Below, piece after piece: positions 1 to 12,052 of a DNA stretch of 64,000 nucleotides (positions are counted from its first letter, which is position 1; each line of letters opens with the position of its first letter). The notes under the pieces are model-generated. The model worked only from the letters and a program-made list of their open reading frames with translations. It did no database searches and was not told the DNA's origin. The stretch is from Erpetoichthys calabaricus (taxonomy: Eukaryota > Chordata > Cladistia > Polypteriformes > Polypteridae). The stretch covers positions 130,915,446 through 130,979,445 of the forward strand of contig NC_041405.2 of the NCBI RefSeq assembly GCF_900747795.2, given 5' to 3'. A program made the position numbers and the translations under genes.

Positions 1-412
1 CCGTAAATGCACACGTTTAATTGGACATGTGTTAATATGTATGGTTACACAGTATTAAAAGACAGTCAAAAATTAACGTAACTTACCTTCGTTCCCGCGT
101 GTGACTCGTGCTGTAAATGTCTTCCTTATTTTTAGTTCACGTGATTACGTAGGAGGCGTGATGACGCGATACGTGACTCCGCCTCCTCCATTACAGTGTA
201 TGGACAAAAAATATGTTCCAGTTATGACCATTACGCTTTGAATTTCGAAATGAAACCTGCCTAACTTTTGTAAGTAAGCTGTAAGGAATGAGCCTGCCAA
301 ATTTCAGCCTTCCACCTACACGGGAAGTTGGAGAATTAGTGATGAGTGAGTCAGTCAGTCAGTCAGTGAGTGAGTCAGTGAGGGCTTTGCCTTTTATTAG
401 TATAGATTATGA
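1..412 (+). repeat. 3' end of an RTE-like retroposon (tentative)
   Basis: The stretch ends in a (GTCA/GTGA)n run at about 343-378, then a short phrase finishing in TTATTAGTATAGAT. That layout, a short-repeat run followed by a TATAGAT-type terminus, is what I know from 3' ends of RTE-clade LINEs and their SINEs. No coding sequence is visible. The left edge is outside the window or unclear, so class and start are uncertain. Confidence 0.35.
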
Positions 413-732
413 GTGAAGCTTAGATTCATTTTGACAAGTTTTAACTATGGATCAAATTTCCACTATTTCAATATATTACCTTGGATTAAAGGTGGTATGA
501 TTTTGAGTTTTACCAATCTGGAACTTCACTCTAAACAGGACTGACTGATACCTTATTGGCCCTAAGGGAATTGTGGTGTTACAGCAGTGGACACACAGAA
601 ACTACACATAATTTAAAATATGAAGCAGTAAGACAAAAATATGAAAGTCAAAAAGGCTTCAAATTCTTGAATGGCAGAAAACATATTCTAGCTAAAATGA
701 AATTTTAACATCTGAGGGGAGTTGGCCTTAAA

Positions 733-763
<31 letters not shown>

Positions 764-1886
764 TGTACTGTATAATAGCATTCCCTGGAGCACAATGGAA
801 GATTCAACTTTGTTGTAAAGGTGCTGAGCTCGTTGACCATAATATCCAGGAGATGATGTGAGTCATTTTGTATGTCAGCAGGCTATCTAACATCCCTCTC
901 TTTTCTCTGCCTCTGTAGATTCCAGACTAGCGTCCAGAACACAACCTATCTTGATTAACCTATTAAAACAATTTGAGATCTGCTGTTTTCATGTTACTGC
1001 CCCAACCTACCACTCAGGATATACTACTAACTCTTGCCCATTATGGTTTCTGTGACTGCAACCCATATTTCTATTCAGGTATTTACACACTTGGACATTC
1101 TCAATATCTGATACTTAGATGTTAGATGTAGTCATGGATACTTTGGTCTTCATGAGACCCACCAGTATCCTATTTGTTTTTGTTTATGTTGAACTGCATA
1201 TGGTTCAGATTGCACCAATCATCAAAGTCAATTACCAGGCCTCTAAGGGTGGGTTGGGTAAGTTGTGGACAGAAAGAGGAACAGAGTCATCAACTTGTAT
1301 GTTTCTGAACTTAATTTGACATATGTAGGGTAAAGGGGTACACGGTTAAAACACTTCATTGGAGGGCCCCTAATCTGGTCATTCAATCTGGCATACTGTT
1401 GTTTTATAGTCTCACAAACTGCCTCCTTGACAAGATATACATAATCTCCTTATATAGTTGCTTACCCTGTCCAAGTGGAAGCAGTTTCCTATGTGGTAGA
1501 CAGACGAAATGCTATTTTCAGTTTGGATACTGTGTGCGTATGTATAATATACATAGTGCTGTTATTACAGATTTAGATTTCTTCAACCAAAATCTAATAT
1601 TAGATATGCCATTTATTGAATGGACAAATTTATCCAACATCAACTGGTGTGAAAATTGTTGCTTCCTACATTATGAAGCTGATTGCATGATGTTTAGCTC
1701 CAATGACTGCAACAATACGCTTTCTATAATCCTATATCAGTCTTTTTCATTGTTGTTAGTGTAGCACATATTGAATTCTATCTGAACATATCACTTTTTA
1801 GCGGCTCTATTATTTAGTGTGCATGTTAAGTGCATTATTGTTTATAAAATCAGTCCCACACAGGTAAAATCAGAAAGGTAAGCATA
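413..1886. other. Intergenic stretch with no recognised gene
   Basis: AT-rich unique-looking sequence. It holds a (GA)n run of about 25 bases at 738-762. Short open frames at 1119-1319 and 1399-1764 have no recognisable domain, no start context and no supporting splice sites, so I treat them as chance. I see no transposon signature here. Confidence 0.5.
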
Positions 1887-3535
1887 CAGTTAGGTCCATA
1901 AATATTTGGACAGAGACAACTTTTTTCTAATTTTGGTTCTGTACATTACCACAATGAATTTTAAATGAAACAACTCAGATGCAGTTGAAGTGCAGACTTT
2001 CAGCTTTAATTCAGTGGGGTGAACAAAACAATTGCATAAAAATGTGAGGCAACTAAAGCATTTTTTGAACACAATCCCTTCATTTCAGGGGCTCAAAAGT
2101 AATCGGACAAATTAAATAAATGAAAATAAAATGTTCATTTCTAATACTTGGTTGAAAACCCTTTGCTAGCAATGACAGCCTGAGGTCTTGAACTCATGGA
2201 GGTCACCAGATGCTGGGTTTCCTCCTTTTTAATGCTCTGCCAGGCATTTACTGCAGCGGCTTTCAGTTGCTGTTTGTTTGTGGGCCTTTCTGTCCGAAGT
2301 TTAGTCTTCAACAAGTGAAATGCATGCTCAGTTGGATTAAGATCAGGTAACTGACTTGGCCATTCAAGAAGTTTCCACTTTGCTTTAGTAAACTCCTGGG
2401 TTGCTTTGGCTGTATGTTTTGGGTCATTGTCCATCTGTATCATGAAACGCCGCCCAATCAATTTGACTGCATTTAGCTGGATTTGAGCAGACAGTATGTC
2501 TCTGAACACCTCAGAATTCATTCGGCTGCTTCTGTCCTGTGTCACATCATCAATAAACACTAGTGTCCCAGTGCCAATGGCAGCCATGCACGCCCAAGCC
2601 ATCACACTGCCTCCACCGTGTTTTACAGATGATGTGGTATGCTTTGGATAATGAGCTGTTCCATGCCTTCTCCATACTTTTTTCTTGCCATCATTCTGGT
2701 AGAGGTTGATCTTAGTTTCATCTGTCCAAAGAATGTTTTTCCAGAACTGTGCTGGCTTTTTTAGATGTTCTTTAGCAAAGTCCAATCTAGCCTTTCTATT
2801 CTTGAGGCTTATGAGTGGCTTGCACCTTGCAGTGCACCCTCTGTATTTACTTTCATGCAGTCTTCTCTTTATGGTAGACTTGGATATCGAAACGCCCACC
2901 CCCTGGAGAGTGTTGTTCACTTGGTTGGCTGTTGTGAAGGGGTTTCTCTTCACCATGTAAATGATTCTGCGATCATCCACCACTGTTGTCTTCCATGGAC
3001 GTCCAGGTCTTTTTGCGTTGCTGAGTTCACCAGTGCTTGCTTTCTTTCTCAGGATGTACCAAACTGTAGATTTTGCTACTCGTAATATTGTAGCAATTTC
3101 TCGGATGGGTTTTTTCTGTTTTCGCAGCTTAAGGATGGCTTCTTTCACCTGCATGGAGAGCTCCTTTGACCGCATGTTGTCTGTTCACAGCAAAATCTTC
3201 CACATGCAAGCACCACACCTTAAATCAACTCCAGGCCTTTTATCTGCTTAATTGATAAGGACGTAACGACGGACTTGCCCACACCTGCCCATGAAATAGC
3301 CTTTGAGTCAATTGTCCAATTACTTTTGAGCCCCTGAAATGAAGGGATTGTGTTCAAAAAATGCTTTAGTTGCCTCACATTTTTATGCAATTGTTTTGTT
3401 CACCCCACTGAATTAAAGCTGAAAGTCTGCACTTCAACTGCATCTGAGTTGTTTCATTTAAAATTCATTGTGGTAATGTACAGAACTAAAATTAGAAAAA
3501 AGTTGTCTCTGTCCAAATATTTATGGACCTAACTG
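1887..3535 (-). mobile_element. Tc1-like DNA transposon, apparently complete
   Basis: The element is flanked by TA on both sides (1885-1886 and 3536-3537) and starts and ends with CAGTTAGGTCC and its complement. The terminal inverted repeats are about 223 bp long (1887-2110 and 3313-3535); by eye I count only about two substitutions between them. It carries a single full-length transposase frame on the - strand. Long near-identical repeats, intact TA duplication and an open transposase point to a recent insertion. Each repeat also contains the same meaningless 60-codon frame, a by-product of the repeat identity. Confidence 0.95.
2141..3175 (-). CDS. Tc1-family transposase (344 aa, intact frame)
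   Basis: This is a cut-and-paste transposase acting on its own ~223 bp inverted repeats. The N-terminal ~110 residues form the paired-like helix-turn-helix DNA-binding region with a GRPR-like hook (KRPGRPWK, residues 55-62). The catalytic DD34E core follows: D152 in LWTDETKINL, D249 in QMDNDPKHTA and E283 in DLNPTEHAF, with the exact 34-residue D-E spacing of Tc1. A glycine-rich segment (KHGGGSVMAW, residues 185-194) sits where family members have it. Length is the usual 340-350 residues. The start chosen is the first ATG and gives the typical N-terminus. No stop or frameshift is visible. Activity is inferred, not shown. Confidence 0.93.
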   Translation of the reverse strand: MRSKELSMQVKEAILKLRKQKKPIREIATILRVAKSTVWYILRKKASTGELSNAKRPGRPWKTTVVDDRRIIYMVKRNPFTTANQVNNTLQGVGVSISKSTIKRRLHESKYRGCTARCKPLISLKNRKARLDFAKEHLKKPAQFWKNILWTDETKINLYQNDGKKKVWRRHGTAHYPKHTTSSVKHGGGSVMAWACMAAIGTGTLVFIDDVTQDRSSRMNSEVFRDILSAQIQLNAVKLIGRRFMIQMDNDPKHTAKATQEFTKAKWKLLEWPSQLPDLNPTEHAFHLLKTKLRTERPTNKQQLKAAAVNAWQSIKKEETQHLVTSMSSRPQAVIASKGFSTKY

Positions 3536-3537
3536 TA

Positions 3538-5640
3538 ACTTGTTGTGTACAATAAAACTTTGTTAATCCATGATAAGTCACCTTGTGTTCTGTAGCCAGA
3601 ATCAAATTCCTCTGAGCTGCTTGTTTATACCGCAGGCTGTCTGGTAAGCAGAGAGGTATGAATATAAAGCCTGTGGAGTTAGAGAAGGGCTGTGTCCATG
3701 TGCATCTGCAAAGGAAAAAAGATTAAAAGGTTATCTGACAAAAGAAAAGAAAGAGTGCAGCTGGAAAGGAAAGAGCTAGTAACATACTTTATAGGAGCTG
3801 AAGAAGAGAACAAAGCCAGTGCAGATGAAAGGAGAAGTGGTGAGAGTAGGTGTGAAAAGATGATTGGACAGATTAAAAATTTAGTTTGTCATTATCCCAT
3901 ACAACCTTAAGTAAAAATAAGGACATCATCTGACAGAACTAATGACTACTATGCACCAACAGCATATGCACATCTTTAGACATTTAAGGAAGCTTGAAAA
4001 TATTTAGAAAAATTGCTTTAAATAGAAATAACCCTTTAAAAACATGTTATATACAGTTTAACCCACCTTGATTCATATGTGGATATACTAAAATCCTTGT
4101 AAGAAGATCAACCACCCAGTAGACATGGCCAAATATAATTTGGCTTTCATATTTTGTGTAAGCAGGAAGGACTTTACTTACCCCTGTAGCTTAAAGTTAC
4201 AAATACTAAAATCAATAGTTGAATAGTGTGAAGTTTGGACAAAACTGCTGTGTGATGTTGAAGTGAATGTCTAGCCAACCTTTAAAGAGAACGAGTTGAT
4301 ATGAGAACAGAGTAAACTGCCAATGTTCTAACCAAACAACTGACACAACTCAATTTTGCCTCATTAATGTAAAAATAATTTTTGACTAAATTCAAAAAAC
4401 ATAAGGTTTATATGATCGTTTTTACATGTACACAGTACATTGAAATTCTTACTTGCATGTGCAAATCAACATTCAACATGTTGCCACTTCCAGATGCCAT
4501 TATTTGTGAGTATAAACTTTACCTGGCAACTTGCCTTCCTTGCTGTAAAAATTTCAGAACAATAATGTCCATATACATTCACTAAAATTCCAACTCCCAC
4601 TGGCACTTTATCCTTTTTAGTTAAATGTGCCATATTGTATGCAGACCTTAAACACCTTAAACAGTTGCAACCGTAGTTCAGACTTCTCTCTTTTAAAATT
4701 TAGAAGTACAGTACTATGATCACCAAGTGCTGCTCGAGGTAACTGACGGTATTAACTAGGAAGTGCATCTCAAACTGATATGTGACTAGCTCTGAGACAC
4801 TTCACAATGCACATTCCACAATAAAAAGAACACAAAGTACCAAACCTGTTATCCCGCTAATTACAAGATACTAGAAGGAAAGTCTTCAACTGTGCTGTTA
4901 ATTAAGGTTAAAAAACCCATAGAATGAAAAATTAATCAGGTATTGCAAATAAGGTTAATATGGCTCATTTAGTTTACTTCATTTTCTATATTATTATTCA
5001 GTTTATAAACACAAAATCTGTTACAAGGCAAATTAACTAACATTCTTTATTTAGAGCAACTCTTCCATGGCAAGCAAAATACCATTATGCTTTAAGGATA
5101 AACAAGTACAGTATTGTAGCTAAATTTTACTTTCTACAACTAAAGCAGACAGGTTCTCACTTAGGGTAACAGAATGAGACTGTGACAGGTGGTAGAACCA
5201 AGCACCTCATGCTCAACAGCACAAAGCCTCAAATACTAAATCTCAATGCCAGCCTAGTGTGATTCAGCATTCAATGCTCATCTCATAAACAAATAAACAG
5301 AAAACAAAGTGTAACACGAAGACATCAATGTTCTTTGAAATATAGGCAGAGCAGATAAAGGAATACATTCAAACTTCCCATCCATTATCTCAACCAACAA
5401 ATTCAGTTCAAGTTCACAGGGCTTATACTATCAGCATCTGATGCATGCCAAACTATGATCAGTGGGCATACTCACACTTACTGAAACAGGTACTTTTTTG
5501 AGTTATTTACTCATAATGAAAATGATGCTGCTGTCAGGATGTTTTGTTGAATAGTATGAATTTCCTATTCAGGCTGATAAATACAGGAAATGCAGTTATT
5601 CTCAAGTTGTTAGGCACTCCATATTAAGCAATTGGAAACA
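3538..5640. other. Intergenic stretch with two small dispersed-repeat pieces
   Basis: No gene seen. At 3690-3870 a purine-rich piece resembles 54180-54280 (shared phrase GGTGAGAGTAGGTGTGA), so it is probably a fragment of the same Penelope-associated repeat. At about 4415-4500 a piece with ACATTGAAATTCTTACTTGCA matches the LINE 3' ends at 40.75 kb and 45.11 kb. The rest is AT-rich and featureless. Confidence 0.45.
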
Positions 5641-6198
5641 TCTCTCTATTATAATAAAAAAATCCTGGGACGAGACGAGACTCTTTAGCCTGGACAAGAC
5701 ATGACATTTTCAGAGAGATACTTTCAAGTCCCGTGAGATGAGACTTTGTGCCAAGAGATTTAACTATGCCCGGGACCGGAAATAAAACACAAAGAGTATA
5801 AAGTAGAACATCGTAAAGAATTCAAAAACGTTGGCGCAATACACATGCAGTGCAGATTAGAGATAATGAAAGTGCTAAAATTCGAAAGTCTCAAAAAAAT
5901 GACAGTAAAGATCGCATTAGCACAAACAAACGGAAATGATTACTCGGTGAAATAACAGAACAGCGAAAAGAGATCGAATATATTGATCAGTCGGAGACTT
6001 GTAGATCGTCTAATTCATGTTGCCTTTAGGGAAAAGTAGTGTTTCTTTCCAATGAAAAGACGTATCCACGAGATTTAAAGATTTGTTGTTTGGTGAAAGA
6101 GAAATCCACATACGCGAGTGGCAGAGACATGAATTGGCTGGTGTGTAGCACAGGCTGGGGGGGTAGGGGGGGGGGTTAGGGGGTGGCAGACACCCTAA
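5641..6198 (+). mobile_element. Short non-autonomous Helitron
   Basis: The left end reads A|TCTCTCTATTATAATAAA followed by ATCCTGGGACGAGACGAGA, a 5' end typical of fish Helitrons. The right end at 6175-6198 is a hairpin (TTAGGG ... CCCTAA) ending in CTAA, which fits the CTRR terminus, followed by T. Insertion between A and T without target duplication agrees with Helitron integration. There is no Rep or helicase coding, so it would depend on a partner. The G-rich run at 6156-6187 lies just inside the 3' hairpin. Confidence 0.6.
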
Positions 6199-6412
6199 TA
6201 GTTCCTAATAACAATGATGTTAAAATTTAAGTGCAATCCCTCCTCTATTTTAATTAGCGGAATGAGAGAGCACAAGGGCAAAGGGAGGAATGGGAAATGG
6301 GATAAGAATCACGCTGTTTACAATCCCAAATCAACCAATATTTTAATCACAATATTTATAACTTAAAAATAATTTCCATATGACAATGAAGATTAGCGTT
6401 AACATTTTGAAC
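6199..6412. other. Short unassigned spacer
   Basis: Nothing recognisable between the Helitron and the SINE. Confidence 0.4.
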
Positions 6413-6424
6413 TGGTAGTAACCA

Positions 6425-6754
6425 TCCATCCATCCATTTTCCTACCCGCTGAATGCGAACACAGGGTCACAGGGGTCTGCGGGAGCCAATCCCAGCCAAC
6501 ACAGGGCACAAGGCAGGAACCAATCCCGGGCAGAGTGCCAACCCACCGCAGGACACACACAAACACACCCACACACCAAGCACACACTAGGGCCAATTTA
6601 GAATCGCCAATCCACCTAACCTGCATGTCTTTGGACTGTGGGAGGAAACCGGAGCGCCCGGAGGAAACCCACGCAGACACGGGGAGAACCGGGAAGCGAA
6701 CCCAGGTCTCCTAACTGTGAGGCAGCAGCGCTACTACTGCGCCACCATGCTGCC
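6425..6754 (-). mobile_element. V-SINE-like tRNA-derived SINE, full length
   Basis: Read on the - strand it begins with a tRNA-like head (box A-like TGGCGCAGTAGTAGCG, box B-like GGTTCGCTTCC), continues with the conserved central block containing CCCACAGTCCAAAGACATGC, and ends in a (GGAT)n tail, seen here as CCATCCATCC. A 12 bp target duplication, TGGTAGTAACCA, flanks it (6413-6424 and 6755-6766). This is the best reference copy of the family in the window. Confidence 0.9.
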
Positions 6755-6766
6755 TGGTAGTAACCA

Positions 6767-8830
6767 ATTATATGTAAAAGTCGCTTGTGTTTTTTCTACG
6801 TAAATGAAATATACTTGCGTTTAATCCTTCTGACTCAAAGCTCCAGGGTTTGATCACTACAACTGTTCTGATAAGCACATTGCAGGATGGCATGGATTCT
6901 TCACCAGACAATTCCCACAGGCCAAAGCTGTACATGTCATGTTACCTGATGTCATGAGTGTGAGTATTAACGTGACAGAAAGTAATCCTATCCAAAGTGG
7001 TTTTCTGTCTCACACCCCCACAGTTTTAGGGGGAGTATGCAACTACTCCCTGTGACTCTGAAATGGTAAACGGTTAAATAATGACAATAAAAATAACTTT
7101 GATCTAGAAGATGACAATACCTTGCACTTGCTTCTTCTACTCAGATGTGATATAAATTCAGGTTGGGAGTCAGGGAAAGTACTCCAGCGTACCTCCCACA
7201 TTTGAACCTACAGTTCAATTTAACAAAGTACTGAGTATCATGAAGACCTAAAATAGACTTGCTTGGCTCTTCTGAGGAGTTGCAGGATAGCCTTGTGGCT
7301 GAGATCCAGGATCTGGAATGCAGTTTGCAGCAGCACTACAGGGTAAAGTCAGCTGACAGACTGCTACCTCTGCAGCTGCACCAACAACGATCGATCTGCT
7401 AAGGTCCATAGGCCTTGGTGTATGGACACCACTGGAGCTTCCAGCTCTTGGAATGGGGAAAAAAATGTGGCAGATTGAATTGTCACTGACCCCAGGTGGG
7501 CCACTTGAAGCAGGGCAGGTGGTAAAGCTGCACAAGCAAAGAAGAAGGCAGATTGTAGTGTACAGGCATTATAGGGCAGTTGTGGAAGGAGAGTGTCAAA
7601 GCTGAGATCCGGACCTAGAATGTCATTTGCAATGTCAGTTCAGTTAAGACAAAAAGCCCATCTGCAGCTCCAGAAAAGTAGGTCTGCCTGCTCAGTTACA
7701 ATTGTGCAGTGTTTTGTAACACTTCTGCTGCACCACATGACAGAGCAGCCCTCAACATCCCTGATGCACCTCCTAACAGCTCTTAAGACCACTGCTGATG
7801 TGTCATCCACACCTACTGCACAGCTTCAGTGGAAGAGAACACCACCCCACCGTTTCAAAGAGATGTATGCCATTTCAAGGATTTGGAGGTGGTTTCTGTG
7901 GACATCAACTTCGAAGGGAGGGCTATATAATAGCAGTGACAAGTTGTATCAGCCATGGATGAGTTACCACCTATATGAGCTGACATTCCATCATGTAAAT
8001 GAGCAGTTTCACAAGTGGCTGCAAGAGAGCAATGTTGCAAAAAGAATTCTGTTTAGTGTGGCAAAAGCAAATGCGACCAGAGACATGCAGTGAGTACAAA
8101 AGACTTGTAATCTTGTAATTTGCAACTGGATTTATAAATTACATAAAGCATTAATTATCTGAAGACACGGAGATGTGCAGTTGCTTGTGTAAGTTTAAAA
8201 AATATTTAACGAAGATCTTACAGTTGGCGTACTTTTTAAAATACTTGCATACAGTATCGTCAGTTTCAATATAAAGGTAGTTCCTGGGTAAAAAAAAAAA
8301 ATCAGAATAGGTAACTTATGATGCTACAAAAACGTAATTGAAAGGGAGAAAATTGGGAAACTTAAAGAAGACTACAAGCCATATCGTTTCTGCGTTATTA
8401 AGTTGTTCAATTGATATTTTATGTAATATATTTTTCTGATTCATGGCACATATAAATATGGTTATTTCTAAGAGGTATACATTATTTTCTATCAGAATTT
8501 TTAATATATTCTCTTAGTATACTATTTTGTATGGATTGCTGGTGGCAGCCTGTATTAACAGATTATGTGTATACTAGATTATAATTTAAGCAGATACTGT
8601 ATATCTTTGAGTTATGTAATTATGTCATTATGGTAAAGATAAATTATTTGGAAATCACAAGTAAAAATAATTTTGTCATTTGTTTACTATTTTTACACAT
8701 ACATTCATGCATAATAGAGTAAAAATGTTTTGTGTGTTTAAATTTATGACAGGTAATCACCAGTAAATATATATTTTTAGCTGCACTTGATACTACTCCA
8801 TGTCTAAAATTACATATTTACTTTTAATAA
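6767..8830. other. Intergenic stretch; possible old tandem duplication
   Basis: No gene recognised. GCTGAGATCC-AGGATCTGGAATG near 7297 recurs in diverged form near 7597, followed in both by a similar GCAGCT...TCTGC segment. This suggests an old ~300 bp tandem duplication. Open frames at 7248-7535 (-) and 7593-8093 (+) lie in it, show no domain and are probably chance. 8100-8830 is AT-rich and empty. Confidence 0.4.
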
Positions 8831-9505
8831 TTAACGCTGCACTATTTGCAATTCTTGAAGGTGTGAAATAAGGTGGTATTGTAAATGCTGCAGATCTTCA
8901 TAGAAAATATGTACATGGTCAGATTTGTGCAGTAGCAGAAGCAAAGCACCTATGTTTAAATGAGCCAGGCTCTTAGTCTGGTTATTATGGTTAGCAGACC
9001 ATCTTAAAATATAAAATGGCCAATTACAGGACAACATTAAGGTCCCTTGGTTGCCCTGAGCTGAATTTATTAAAGAAGAAGCAGTTGCAGGAAACGTCTT
9101 CAGCAAGAAATATTAAAAAACACAAGAAGGCTGAAGTGAATTGTCTTCCACCTTATCCAGCTGGGGATACAAAACAAAGTCTTGAAAAAAGAAAGAGAGG
9201 GACTTTTTAGTGTGGTGAGGAAGAAAGATAATCACAGTGTTATCACCCAAATAATGGTCAAAACATTTTCTCTCCGAAGGACTGAAGATTTCAAAGCAAG
9301 ATGGCCAGCTCTCTTCAATGCCTACTGAAAAAATGTAAGTAATTTATCTTCTAAATTATTTTGAATTGTTATAGTTTCTTTTTCTCTGTGTAATATGGTG
9401 TAGTTTTAGAGCTTGTAAAAAACACCTGTTTGTTATAATTTCAGAATTGTTTGTAATTAGTTCCACTTTATGGTTTGTGTTCTATATGTGCAGATCAGCA
9501 AAGAA

Positions 9506-12052
9506 TCCATATTACTAACCGAGAATGCTAAACCGGATGATGGACGCAGGCACATCCGGCAATGGGCCGTAGCTGCAAAAAGACGTACTGCGCAGGCGCA
9601 AAAAGAGTCCGCGAGGGTCGGCTGAGGAGCCGAGAAAGGCGGATAGAAGAGGGCGAGAGAGGCGGATGAGGGGCCGCGAGAGGCGGACAAGACCACAGAA
9701 AAAAGGAGTGAGCACAGGAAAAATTGAGAAATGAGGCGCAAAGAGCACCGAAAAAAGGAAACGGCACATAAAAAAGTATTCAAACGCAAGCAAAGCACGA
9801 AACACATTGCACACGAAACTAGACCCCAAAAAAAAAAAAAAAAAAAAGAGGCTCGCGCACAACAGCAAGGCACCCCCCCCCCCCTACAGGCACCGGACGG
9901 GACACACACCAAGAGGGGGATTCAACAAGCCCATGGAACACAAAAAAAAGAACACAAAACCACCCCACAGACCCTACAAGTAAGGGACGGGACACACACA
10001 AAGAGGGGGATTCAACAAGACACAGGAACACAAAAAGAAAGAAGACGCTCGCGCGACAACAATCCTCAACCCCCCCCTGCCACACACACACAAACACACA
10101 CATCCATAAGAAGTGACACCCAAAGCCACATATTCTAAAGTGAACATCAACACCTTCACACTAGACAGCATAGGTGTCAGCATTGGTGGATCTCCTTACA
10201 ATAAAGCACTATTAACCGTTCAACTGCAGAAAAAGAAACATATTAACAGTGACTGCGATCCTCCTTATTACTTATCCATATTTCGCATGCTGAGAAAGAA
10301 ACAAGTCATGAATACACGGTCACGGGTACAAAACGAAAAGGAAAGGATAACAGGAACAAACACACGAAAATGAAAGAAACAACAAAATAGACGGCTATGC
10401 AGCATAGGTGGATCTCATTACAATAAGGCACTATTAACCGTTCAACCGCAGAAAAGGCTCCATATTAACAGTGAGTGCAATTCTCCTTATTACTTATCCA
10501 TATTTCTAAAAGAAAAAATGTCTCGACTCCAAAAACGCAAAGCTCAACTAAAGCTTCTAACTAACGATGTACCTAAAAGTAAAAACTTTATGAACTGCAT
10601 TAGATCCTACAATGGTTCATTTGCTTTTGCATATACCGGAGTAAATATCAGGCCACCAAAAGGCAATGGCCCATACTGCTTTCCCATATGTGCACAAATA
10701 CTGCATCGCATTGGAACAGTGCACCCTGAAACAAATCAACAACGCAAATATGCACAAATCTACATCCTAGATCCACATGACGCAAACTATCAATCAAAGT
10801 GCTGCATCGCAACAGGCACGGATTCAAAACGAAACACCTCCCGTCTCAGACATACGTTAACGGCAAGGAAGGCTACAACGGGCTTCTCACACAGAACAAG
10901 CAAATCGATTACAGCTCCAAAACAACACGTCCCAAATACTACACATGCAACAACGCGCCTCTCAAACGGCACAAGAAAAACATACACCAGTAAAATTCAT
11001 TCGGATTAATGAATGTCATTTGCAATCATTGTCATTCAGTTCACTTCCCTGAAGAAACAACTGGAAATACAAGTTTTACATTTACACGTTGTTGTCAAAA
11101 GGGTCAAATTAGACTGCCTTCTTTACATTCATATACTGAATATCTACAGAGGCTTATAACTGATGATGTACCTGAAAGTGAAATCTTTATCAACTACATT
11201 AGATCCTACAAATCGGTATCCACTATGAACATTAACAGTGGCACTGCACATGACATCCGTCTTGAAAAAATGTTGTTTATTGATGAATGTTCAATGGCAT
11301 GAAGTCACTTACTCAACACCATTCATAAACTTCTACAAACGTTTATGAATAATAATATTCGATTTGAAGGAAAGGTACTTTTATGAGGAGGAGATTTTAG
11401 ACAGTGATTAGCTATTCTTCCAGATGCCATGCACTCAGCTATTGTTCAGTGCACCTTAAAATACGCAGACAATTGGCATTGCTTTCAAAAGATACAGTTA
11501 GTAAAAAAGATACGATGTCCAGAACCAGATCATAACAATTGCTTATTACAACTGAGAGATGGTACACTCACCAATACAGCTGGACTTCAGGCACATATTA
11601 TTACAATTCCTCAAGCCTTTATCTGCGACAACTTAGTTACAGAGACATTTCGAACAGCAATCTCATTAGACCAAATGCCCCTTTTAACACAACGCACTAT
11701 ATTATGTCCAAAAAATATTAATATGGAAAACATTAATACCCAAGTCATTCCATTACTTCCTGGAGAGACACAACTCTTTCTAAGCTCTGACAAACTTGAC
11801 TCTGATCACAACAATAACCATCTTAAATGACCTTACAAGTTCTGAGCTGGAATTACCTTTTACACTTAAACGGCGTGTACAAAGAAATTTTCAAATAAAC
11901 CTTTACACTGTGCCACACACTTTATTGTTTGCTTTCTATTTGCATCATCTACACCGTCACACTATTCTATATCTCATTCATACATCACGCTCTTTGTCAT
12001 TCCCAACACCAGGGGTTGGCGAGCGAAGCGAGCAGGGGGCGGAGCCCCCTAG
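9506..12052 (+). mobile_element. Helitron with Rep and PIF1-helicase remnants
   Basis: The 5' end is A|TCCATATTACTAACC and the 3' end is the hairpin AGGGGGCGGAGCCCCCT finishing in CTAG|T. The host exon reads continuously across the deletion of exactly 9506-12052, which fixes both ends. Inside, in order: two ~110 bp repeats (9895-10010), a duplicated ~110 bp block (10167-10285 and 10400-10508, phrase GCACTATTAACCGTTCAAC), the Helitron N-terminal domain (10518-10780, FMNCIRSYNGSFAFAYTG; and 11009-11300), then helicase pieces (MLFIDECSMA at about 11270; ILCPKNINMENINTQVIPL at about 11700; LELPFTLKRR at about 11850). The coding parts are incomplete and out of order of a full element, so it could not move by itself. 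Confidence 0.9.

Noticed and set aside
2706-3251. + strand frames of 84-106 codons
   Set aside because: Antisense shadows of the Tc1 transposase.
1890-3532. A 60-codon frame present twice, once at each end
   Set aside because: It is the translation of the Tc1 inverted repeat on opposite strands, not a gene.
7248-8093. Frames of 95 and 166 codons taken as the missing N-terminus of the SAMD3-like gene
   Set aside because: No SAM-domain pattern or family motif seen; they overlap a possible tandem duplication.
9457-10183. Several - strand frames of 70-150 codons
   Set aside because: Low-complexity F/C/V-rich translations opposite A- and C-rich Helitron 5' repeats; no domain, no splice support.
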